A stretch of 64,000 bases of DNA from Streptomyces spongiae (GTDB lineage: Bacteria > Actinomycetota > Actinomycetes > Streptomycetales > Streptomycetaceae), in contig NZ_VJZC01000003.1 in the NCBI RefSeq assembly GCF_009377185.1, forward strand, positions 1 through 64,000. Reading direction: 5' to 3'. Below the pieces are notes generated by a model. That model was not told the DNA's origin. It saw only the letters and a program-made list of their open reading frames with translations, and searched no databases. Below are positions 55,080-62,544 of this stretch, piece after piece. Made by a program: the position numbers and the translations under genes. How positions within the stretch are numbered: position 1 is the first letter of the stretch; every line of letters starts with the position of its first letter.

Positions 55080-56261
55080 CTACGACGTGTGAGTTCCGCT
55101 TGCGGCGAGTGCTTGTTCGATATCGCCGATCAGATCCTGGATGTCTTCCACTCCGACCGACAGGCGCACCGTTGATTCCGTAATCGCCGACCAGGCGGTC
55201 TGTTGTGCGTCGAAGTCGCGTGGTTGCAGAAGTTGCGGCGCCAGCACCAGTGATTCCGTTGAGCCCAGACTCGCGCTGATCGAGAACAGGCTGAGCGCCT
55301 CGGCGAATTTTCGCGCCGCTTCCGGACCTCCTTGAAGGTCGAACGCGATCATCGAACCGAAATCGTGTTGTTGCGCACATGCCAACTCATGCTGCGGATG
55401 GGATTTCAGACCCGGATAGCGCAGGGCGGATACTTCTGATCGGGACTCGAGATAGTTCGCCAGAGTCATCGCATTCTGGCACTGGCGCTCGTAGCGCAGG
55501 AAGTAGGTCTTCAGCCCGCGCTGCATCAAGAACGCGGCATGAGGGTCGAGTGACGCGCCAAATATTGCCATTTCGGTGCGCAGCGCATCGATGATCGCCT
55601 GATTCGCGATCACCGCGCCGCCGAGCACATCCCCATGACCGGAGACGTATTTTGTCAGGCTGTGCACGAACACGTCTACATCGAACTGCCCGTGATTGTG
55701 AACGCCTGCCAATGTGTTGTCGAGCAACGTCAGCGCGCCATGCTTCCTGGCAAGTGCCGCAATGCGTGAGATATCCGCGACCTTGAGGACAGGATTGCTC
55801 GGACTTTCGAACACGACCAAACGGGTCGGGGTACTGGCCAGAGTGCGTTCGATTTCATCGACGTCGTCGATCGAAAGGAGCGTGTGACGGACACCGTAAC
55901 GCCCCAGCACGCGACGGATCATGTACTGCGTCGGCTTGTACATCTCGGCGAAGAAGATCACGTGCTCCCCCTGCCGACACAGTGCGAGCATCGTCAGGTC
56001 CACCGCCGCCACACCGGATGCGGTCAGCAGACACGCCTCGCGACCTTGCAGTCCTGCGAGGGTGAGCTCCAACTGCCGTAGCGTTGGGTTCGTTTTTCGC
56101 GAATACCAGAACCCCTCGCGCTCGCCATGTGCTTGTCGCTCGGTTTCTTCCACATTGTCGAATGTGAACTTCACCGTTTGATAGATCGGTGCCACCAACG
56201 CTCGATTGTCGTCGGGAACCGTCACACTGGGCGGATGGGTAACGAAGGTTGAGGGTTTCAT
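55080..56261 (-). CDS. Cys/Met-metabolism (gamma-lyase family) PLP enzyme
   Basis: A 393-residue enzyme of the cystathionine gamma-synthase/lyase family. It has FWYSRKTNPTLRQLELTLAGLQG, VVFESPSNPVLKVADI, LLDNTLAGVHNHGQF and SLTKYVSGHGDVLGG containing the PLP lysine. It may perform gamma-elimination or gamma-replacement; relatives in biosynthetic clusters build unusual amino acids from homoserine esters. It is first in the minus-strand arm 2 run, with the chorismate enzyme 24 nt downstream. The specific reaction cannot be assigned. Confidence 0.88.
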   Translation of the reverse strand: MKPSTFVTHPPSVTVPDDNRALVAPIYQTVKFTFDNVEETERQAHGEREGFWYSRKTNPTLRQLELTLAGLQGREACLLTASGVAAVDLTMLALCRQGEHVIFFAEMYKPTQYMIRRVLGRYGVRHTLLSIDDVDEIERTLASTPTRLVVFESPSNPVLKVADISRIAALARKHGALTLLDNTLAGVHNHGQFDVDVFVHSLTKYVSGHGDVLGGAVIANQAIIDALRTEMAIFGASLDPHAAFLMQRGLKTYFLRYERQCQNAMTLANYLESRSEVSALRYPGLKSHPQHELACAQQHDFGSMIAFDLQGGPEAARKFAEALSLFSISASLGSTESLVLAPQLLQPRDFDAQQTAWSAITESTVRLSVGVEDIQDLIGDIEQALAASGTHTS

Positions 56262-56904
56262 CGCTCGACACCTCGGGCCCCGGCAGCAACTCTGCGCCGC
56301 ACGACGATCGACTGGACTTGATAGGCCTCATTCAACGTCCGGTCTGCGTATGCGCGACAGGGAGCGGCGCCGGGCGCAGGTAAGTGTGGACCAGTGACTG
56401 CCATGTGCGCCTACTCCTCGTGGAGGTCTGGTGCTACCGAAACCATCACCACACTGGATCGCGTCCGCTGACGCGATCAGCTTTGGTCCAGCGCGTTGCG
56501 GTTCCGGCAAGGCCATACCCGTTGACACCCGGTCAGGCCAAGTCGCGGAATTTACAGAGCCGAGCCCTTGCCGGCGTGCTCCGGACGCTGAACAACAAGC
56601 GCTTTCTTAAATCGATTCATGATCGAAGCACACGCTTCCGCTCCGCGCAAGGGGTCCGGTGCGAAGTGATACCGGAGCCACTTCGTCCGCCTGTGTGCAC
56701 CCTATGTGCGGAGATCAAATGCTGATCATGGCTTGACAGGCGGTAATGGCGATTCCTACCGTGTCAGCCGCGCACCCTGCTGAACGCTGTTCGATATTTC
56801 GCACAGAGGCTTGCACTAGTGAACCGAGATGCCGTTGCCACACCTTCAACTGGCAAGCACCAATTGAATCGTTTTTGTCGCCCCACCGAAGGTCAGGGAG
56901 TCCC
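56262..56904. other. Divergent promoter region of arm 2
   Basis: About 640 nt between the divergent gamma-lyase-family gene and the nucleotidyltransferase gene, with no credible coding sequence; openings here lack family features and start sites. On the plus strand TTGACA (56733-56738), an 18-nt spacer and TACCGT (56757-56762) form a plausible sigma-70-type promoter about 140 nt before the nucleotidyltransferase start. The composition is visibly more A/T-rich than flanking backbone DNA. Confidence 0.4.
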
Positions 56905-58089
56905 GTGCTCACAGAACCGGACTTAGGTGAACGGATCGCCCTTCTCAGATCCACTCTTCACGCGTACCCGCTGCCAGTCGCCGAAGGCTCTGTCGCCGAC
57001 CGACTGTTCAACGCTCTGGTCGATCGCCTCGGAATCGATCGCGTCTTCGCGTTCCTTCGCCACCGGGGAGTTGCTCACGCTGCACTCGCGGCGTTCGGCC
57101 GGCATGGTCAAGTGTCGGCCCCCGACGGCCCGTTTGCGATCTATCACCGGGTCAGCCAGGTCATGGACAGGACTCATCGGCGCGAAGTAGCCCGTATCGC
57201 AAAGGCTTTCCGCGCCGCCGAACTCCCCCTCGTCGCCTTCAAAGGTGTGACCATGAACGCCGCTCTGGGCCGCACGCTTACGCCTGCCTACAGCGGTGAC
57301 GTGGACGTGCTGGTCAGAAGCCATGATCTGACGCGGGCCAGGGACGCGATGCAGGACCTGGGCTACGGCACGGCACTACGGCTACGAGCCGGCCGGGCTC
57401 ACAAAATGCCCCCCAGTGTGCTGGAGGCAACTGAGAACTCGGTCTATTCCTTCGGGCAACTCACGCCGCTGGACCGCCTGGTCCCCGCCGCGGAACTGGA
57501 AGATCAAAGCACGCGTGTACTGGCTCTGTTCCCCGCTTTCTTCTGTCGTATCAGCGGCAAACTGCACATGAGGCTGTCAGTCGATCTGCATTACAGCCTC
57601 AACCATCTGAGCGATGACATCGGCACGCGTGTGAAGCCGTCGGAGGAGGTCTGGCTGGAGGACGTCCAGACAGTCGACATCGAAGGCACCGAGGTGGTCA
57701 CACTCAGTCCCAAGACGTTGTCCTGGGTACTTCCCCACCGTCTCTACGTGGACACCGCGCTCCTCCAGGACAGCAGCCTCAAGACGCTGTGCCACCTGAA
57801 ACTGTTGTGGCACCACGGACGCTTCGACGGTGAATACGTTCGGCATGTCGCGCAGCGCTATCCCTACCTCGCCCCCTCCCTCTACTACGCACTCCGCGCC
57901 ATGGACCAGCTGTGTGGTACGCAAGCGCAACCGCTGCTCGATCCGGACAGCATCCGCACGTCGCGCGCCCCGCTGATGAATGTGGGCGACTGTCTCCCCA
58001 CATGGCTCGGCTGCACTGTCGAGGTGACGCTGGGAGCGCTGGAGGACAGCGAGGCTGTCGAATCCAGTGTAACTACGACTGTTGTTTGA
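56905..58089 (+). CDS. PF14907-like nucleotidyltransferase family protein
   Basis: A 394-residue protein with the nucleotidyltransferase-like core LPLVAFKGVTMNAALGRTLTPAYSGDVDVLVRSHDLTRARDAMQDLGY, in which K, S/GD and DV residues mark the active site. The C-terminal half (LSVDLHYSLN, KTLSWVLPHRLYVD, FDGEYVRHVAQRYP) is typical of the PF14907 group found in peptide-biosynthesis clusters. It may modify a product or intermediate with a nucleotide or phosphate. The GTG at 56905 follows AGGGAG; upstream in-frame sequence is leader. Codon 7 is TTA (56923-56925). Confidence 0.8.
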   Translation: MLTEPDLGERIALLRSTLHAYPLPVAEGSVADRLFNALVDRLGIDRVFAFLRHRGVAHAALAAFGRHGQVSAPDGPFAIYHRVSQVMDRTHRREVARIAKAFRAAELPLVAFKGVTMNAALGRTLTPAYSGDVDVLVRSHDLTRARDAMQDLGYGTALRLRAGRAHKMPPSVLEATENSVYSFGQLTPLDRLVPAAELEDQSTRVLALFPAFFCRISGKLHMRLSVDLHYSLNHLSDDIGTRVKPSEEVWLEDVQTVDIEGTEVVTLSPKTLSWVLPHRLYVDTALLQDSSLKTLCHLKLLWHHGRFDGEYVRHVAQRYPYLAPSLYYALRAMDQLCGTQAQPLLDPDSIRTSRAPLMNVGDCLPTWLGCTVEVTLGALEDSEAVESSVTTTVV

Positions 58090-58161
58090 AACGTTCACCC
58101 TTACTTCGGAGATCCACGCCGCCCAGGTACCGCGTGGCATCCGTTCACGGAGAGAAGCGTC

Positions 58162-60027
58162 ATGACGTCAGCGAAGAGTCCATGGAGCAGATGTTCACCT
58201 GCTGACCGCGAGATCATCGAACGCCTTCAGGGCCAGGTACATCCTGTCGCCGCAGACGACATTGTGCAGCGGCTGCGAAAGCACTACCAGACCATGGGGA
58301 ACCACATCGCAGTGGTGGACGGCGCGCGTTCCTGGACGTATGCCGAATTGGGTCAGCGGGTCTTCGGCTTGGCGCACCGACTGGCTGAGGAGTTCCCCCC
58401 GGCCATGGCCAGCGACTGCCGTGTATTCGGCGTGGCGATCGACCGCTCGCCGGAACTCCTCGTCGCGGTCCACGCCGTAGCGTTGACCGGATCGGCATAC
58501 TGCCCCATCAGCCCGGACGACCCTGCGCCATGGCAGTCGACCATCGAGGAAACGAGCGGCGCGACGACTGTGCTGGTAGTCGATGCCGGTCAGAATGTGT
58601 ACCGGAACTCATTGGCCATCGACTCGGAGCATTTCGCCCAGCTGGACTTCGAGTCCACGTCCATCGGGGTGCGTAGTGCCTCACAGGTCATCTTCACCTC
58701 GGGTTCGACCGGCCACCCCAAGGGAGTCCTTTGTACCCACGGCGGCTTCGCCAACCGGATCCGTTGGATGCAGGAGACCTTCCCCCTTCAGGCAGACGAC
58801 CGGGTCGCTCTCAAGACGCCCATCACCTTCGATGTCGCCGGCTGGGAGATGTTCTGGCCGCAGTACGCCGGCGCGGCGACAGTGGTCATTCCGCCCGGTG
58901 CGCATACCTCTCCCGAAGCTCTGATCTCGATCTTCAACGAGCACCGGGTGACGGTCGCTCACTTCGTTCCCTCCATGCTGCGCATGTGGCTGCGTGCGGA
59001 GGGTGCACGTCGGTGCCCGGATCTGCGCATGGTGTTCTCCAGCGGGGAGGTTCTCCCCTCCTCGCTCGTCGAGGAGTTGGCGCAGCAGTCCAAGGCCGAG
59101 CTCCACAACCTGTATGGCCCGACGGAAGCCGCGATCGACGTGACTCACTACCCCGCGAGCGCGGCACCGCGACAGCCGGTTCCGATCGGCCGTCCGATCG
59201 CCAACACGCGCCTCTACGTCCTGGATCCGGACGGCTGTGTCTGTCCCGTCGGCGAACAAGGGGAGATCCACATCCAGGGCGTCGGCGTGGCGTCGGGGTA
59301 TCTCGGTGCCGACGAGGAGGAAGAAGCCCGGTTCGTGCCCGCCCTTCCCGAAGCCCCGGAAGGCTGGGGAACGTTCCGCACAGGCGATCTTGGCCGATAC
59401 ACGGCCGACGGCCAGATCGAGTACTGCGGGCGGCTTGACGACCAGCTCAAGATCCGCGGCCAGCGCGTAGAACCCGGCGAGATCACGCACGCGCTTCTCA
59501 GCCATGAGGGAGTCCTCGACGCTCATGTGCGAGCTCACGTGTCCGGAACCGGTCGCACTCTGCTCGTCGCCTACGTCGTCGTCGATGCGGTGCACGGTAT
59601 GACCGACCTCGTCGGTACGCTCCGCGAGCACCTGACCCAGCGCCTGCCGTCCCGCTCCGTACCGTCGAAATTCGTCTTCCTCGACTCACTGCCCCTGAGT
59701 CGACACGGCAAGGTCGACGACAAACTGCTTCCCGCCCCCGGGCACGCGCGCCCTGATCTCACATCGGATTTCCAGGAGCCCAGCAGCCCCCTCGAAGAGC
59801 TGATCGCGGGTATGTGGACACACGCCCTGGACCTCGACGAGGTAGGTGTGCACGACAACTTTCAGGACCTGGGAGGAGACTCGCTGGCTGCCGTCGAAAT
59901 CTCGTTCGTACTGTCGGAACGGCTCGGACTCGACTATGACGATCCGCTCGTCCCTCGCATCCTCATGGAAGGCGACACGGTGGCGCACTCCGCGAAAATC
60001 GTCGCCGAGGCGGGGATCTCCCTGTGA
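58162..60027 (+). CDS. NRPS A-PCP didomain protein, predicted serine-specific
   Basis: A 621-residue protein: adenylation domain (about 35-515; IFTSGSTGHPKGV, LYGPTEAAID, YRTGDLGRY-like GTFRTGDLGRY, SRHGKVD) and a C-terminal PCP (DLGGDSLAAVEI). Pocket residues read D-V-W-H-F-S-L-I-D-K from ITFDVAGW, HFVPSML, FSSGE and NLYGPTEAAID. This is nearly the EntF serine code. No condensation or release domain is attached; both neighbours downstream encode other NRPS domains as separate proteins. The methyltransferase start overlaps its stop (GTGA). Confidence 0.93.
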   Translation: MTSAKSPWSRCSPADREIIERLQGQVHPVAADDIVQRLRKHYQTMGNHIAVVDGARSWTYAELGQRVFGLAHRLAEEFPPAMASDCRVFGVAIDRSPELLVAVHAVALTGSAYCPISPDDPAPWQSTIEETSGATTVLVVDAGQNVYRNSLAIDSEHFAQLDFESTSIGVRSASQVIFTSGSTGHPKGVLCTHGGFANRIRWMQETFPLQADDRVALKTPITFDVAGWEMFWPQYAGAATVVIPPGAHTSPEALISIFNEHRVTVAHFVPSMLRMWLRAEGARRCPDLRMVFSSGEVLPSSLVEELAQQSKAELHNLYGPTEAAIDVTHYPASAAPRQPVPIGRPIANTRLYVLDPDGCVCPVGEQGEIHIQGVGVASGYLGADEEEEARFVPALPEAPEGWGTFRTGDLGRYTADGQIEYCGRLDDQLKIRGQRVEPGEITHALLSHEGVLDAHVRAHVSGTGRTLLVAYVVVDAVHGMTDLVGTLREHLTQRLPSRSVPSKFVFLDSLPLSRHGKVDDKLLPAPGHARPDLTSDFQEPSSPLEELIAGMWTHALDLDEVGVHDNFQDLGGDSLAAVEISFVLSERLGLDYDDPLVPRILMEGDTVAHSAKIVAEAGISL

Positions 60028-61199
60028 GCACCGCCGGCCGACCGAGCCGGGAGCAGTCCTGGCGGTACATCTACGACCGCACCTACCGACTCGATCGGCC
60101 CCAGGAGACAGCGCCGCACTTCGACACGAGCGGTTGGGTGAGCACGTACACCGCCGAACCGTATACGCATACCGAGATGCGCGAATGGGTCGATGAGACG
60201 GTCGGCCGGATACTCGAGCACGCACCCCGCAGAATCCTGGAAATCGGGTGCGGCACCGGGCTGTTGGGAAACCGGCTGATCCCCGAGGTCGAAGCCTACT
60301 GCGGACTCGACTTCTCCGTCGGTGCACTGCAGCGGTTCAGCCTGGGAATGGAGCCGGCGACCAAAGCCTCCGTCTGCCTCCTGCTCACAAGCGCCCGGGA
60401 CCTCAGCCGTGTTCCGAAGTGGGATTACGACTGCGTGGTGCTCAACAGCGTCCTCCAGTACTTCCCCGACACCGACTACGTGCTCGAGGTCCTCCGCCAA
60501 GCCGTAGACCTCCTGAGCCCCCTGGGCATCCTTTTCCTGGGCGACGTACGCCATCGGGAACTACTCGCACTTCACCATGCCTGGCGGGAGTGGCAGACGG
60601 GTGCCGACCGCATGACGGCGCGGGATGCTCGTGAAGCTGCGGCCAGGCGCCACCGTGCCGACCGCGAATGGAGTGTCGTTCCACACGACCTGACCACCCT
60701 CCTGCACTCCGTCGGGGTGCCGCATGTCGAGTCGCGCCTCAAGGACGGCACGCGCCCGACCGAGATGAACCTGTTCCGGTACGACGCGATCGGCTACGTC
60801 CAGCCGGCACACCCGCTCCTCGCCCCCGCAGACTGGATCGACTGGGAGGCAGGTGCGGAACGGCGGATCGACTGGCATGCCCGGCAGTCGGTGGGTCTGC
60901 TGGGAGTCCCCAACGTGCGCCTTGCGCCACTGCTCGCGGCGCAGGGCGTTCTGCGGGACGCCCAAGAGACCACGAGCATCGGAGAGTTACGGGACGCTGT
61001 GGAGCCCGTCGGACACGACGATCCACTGGCTGCCATTCAGGACATGGCCCTGGCGCACGGCGCTGTGACTCGCACGAACTGGGCACGGGACCGCAGCGGG
61101 CGCACCCTCGACCTCGCCGTCCTCTTCGAGGAGGACCTCCCCGGGGCCGGCCCGGTGCTGGTCGGGTGGCCCCCAGCCAGCAGGCAGAGCACCGCATGA
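60024..61199 (+). CDS. Free-standing NRPS-type N-methyltransferase
   Basis: A 391-residue methyltransferase whose first half is the same type as the nMT domain normally inserted in adenylation domains: WVSTYTAEPYTHTEMREWVDETVGRILEHAPRRILEIGCGTGLLGNRL, then YCGLDFSVGALQRF and YDCVVLNSVLQYFPD. The remaining 150 residues match the trailing region of such domains. It probably methylates the amine of the PCP-bound (seryl) residue in trans. Codon 322 is TTA (60987-60989). It is coupled to the A-PCP gene by overlap. Confidence 0.87.
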   Translation: MSTAGRPSREQSWRYIYDRTYRLDRPQETAPHFDTSGWVSTYTAEPYTHTEMREWVDETVGRILEHAPRRILEIGCGTGLLGNRLIPEVEAYCGLDFSVGALQRFSLGMEPATKASVCLLLTSARDLSRVPKWDYDCVVLNSVLQYFPDTDYVLEVLRQAVDLLSPLGILFLGDVRHRELLALHHAWREWQTGADRMTARDAREAAARRHRADREWSVVPHDLTTLLHSVGVPHVESRLKDGTRPTEMNLFRYDAIGYVQPAHPLLAPADWIDWEAGAERRIDWHARQSVGLLGVPNVRLAPLLAAQGVLRDAQETTSIGELRDAVEPVGHDDPLAAIQDMALAHGAVTRTNWARDRSGRTLDLAVLFEEDLPGAGPVLVGWPPASRQSTA

Positions 61200-61209
61200 G
61201 GAGGCATTG

Positions 61210-62544
61210 ATGGCGGACGTCGCACAGGAATCGCCGCGGATCGACTTCTGCGGTGCCGACGGAAGGCATGGCCCCGGCACCTGGGGTCAACGCCACATCT
61301 GGGCAGCAGTCATCGACAACCGCGGCAACCCGGACCGGTTCACCATGCGCCGCGTGTGGCCCGCACCCCGTGACCGCACGGTCGCAGACGTCGTGGCGGC
61401 TCTGCGGACCCTCGTCGAACGGCACGAGGCGTTGCGGACCCGCATCGACATCGACCGCGGTGCCCTGCTCCAGGTGGTGCGGCGGAGCGGATCATTCGCC
61501 TGCCCGGTCACGGACTCCGACACCCCATGGTCCCGTGCAGCGGCCATACGGGAGGCATCCGATCTGTCCGTCGACTCGTTCGAGCATGACGGCGGGCCAC
61601 CTGTCCGGTTTCGGGTGCTGAGCTGCGGGGGCGAACCGCAGTGGGTCGCCGTGGCGATCTCACACCTGCTCGTGGACGCGGACGCCTGCGGTGGTCTCGA
61701 AGCTGAGCTGCATGCCTTGCTCAACGGGACTGCGGCACGAAAACTCCCCGTCTACCAGCCCTTGCAACGCGCCCACTTCGAGCTGTCACCGGACGGCCAG
61801 GCACACAACGAACAGACACTCCGGTTTTGGCGAACGACACTTGAGCAGTACCCCGAGTGGCTCTTCCCGCTCCGCGCCGACGGTAATGGAGTCTGGCAGG
61901 GCGCGCGCTTCCCCGTCATACAGGCACACGCGCCTGGCCTGGGACGTCATGTCGAGGAACTCGCCGAACGGCTGCGCGTCTCGGCTCCGGCCCTGTGCAC
62001 GGCAGCCTTCTGCAAGGCATTTTCCGCCTGCTCCGACGCGACCGCCTATCCCCTGGGCGTGACATTCTCCAACCGGGTCCTGCCCTGGTCGCGCGGGTAC
62101 GTCGGCAGCCTCGCCCAACACGGTGTCATCGGGGTGCGGGACGTGCACGCGCCGCTCGACCAGTTGGCTCGGCGGACGGGGCAATCGCTGCTGCAGGGAC
62201 ACCGGTTCTCCCTTTACGACCAGGACAACGTCTTCGCTCTGATCGACCAGGTCTGCGCGGAGAAGCGCGACTTCTACGGGCCGGTGGCCAACTTCGTGAA
62301 CTTCCAGTACCGGTCGGTTCCCAACGACGGGTTTGGCTCATCGGAGGGTCTCCCCCGGCGGGACCTGGTGTTCGATGAGGAGGCCCCTCAACGGGACAGC
62401 GCGGTGCGGTTCGGTCTGCACATCGGGTCCGACCGGTCGACTCTCTTCATCCGGATCTCACTCGACCAAGCCTGCGTGGGCGCGGACACGATGCGTGAAG
62501 CCATGGAAGAGGCGACTGCCCAACTCTGGTCGCTGATCCCATGA
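61210..62544 (+). CDS. Free-standing condensation-domain protein
   Basis: A 444-residue single condensation-like domain. It has LRTLVERHEALRTRID near the N terminus and VAVAISHLLVDADACGGLEAE at the active site, where the usual HHxxxDG reads SHLLVDA: His and Asp are kept but the glycine is Ala. YGPVANFVNFQYR corresponds to the later conserved NF block. It may condense the N-methylated seryl-PCP with an acyl or peptidyl donor. GAGGAGG precedes the ATG at 61210. Its stop overlaps the ABC transporter start. Confidence 0.82.
   Translation: MADVAQESPRIDFCGADGRHGPGTWGQRHIWAAVIDNRGNPDRFTMRRVWPAPRDRTVADVVAALRTLVERHEALRTRIDIDRGALLQVVRRSGSFACPVTDSDTPWSRAAAIREASDLSVDSFEHDGGPPVRFRVLSCGGEPQWVAVAISHLLVDADACGGLEAELHALLNGTAARKLPVYQPLQRAHFELSPDGQAHNEQTLRFWRTTLEQYPEWLFPLRADGNGVWQGARFPVIQAHAPGLGRHVEELAERLRVSAPALCTAAFCKAFSACSDATAYPLGVTFSNRVLPWSRGYVGSLAQHGVIGVRDVHAPLDQLARRTGQSLLQGHRFSLYDQDNVFALIDQVCAEKRDFYGPVANFVNFQYRSVPNDGFGSSEGLPRRDLVFDEEAPQRDSAVRFGLHIGSDRSTLFIRISLDQACVGADTMREAMEEATAQLWSLIP

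Noticed and set aside
56384-56725. 113-residue plus-strand opening before the nucleotidyltransferase gene
   Set aside because: No family features, no ribosome-binding site and poor streptomycete codon bias; treated as promoter/leader DNA.
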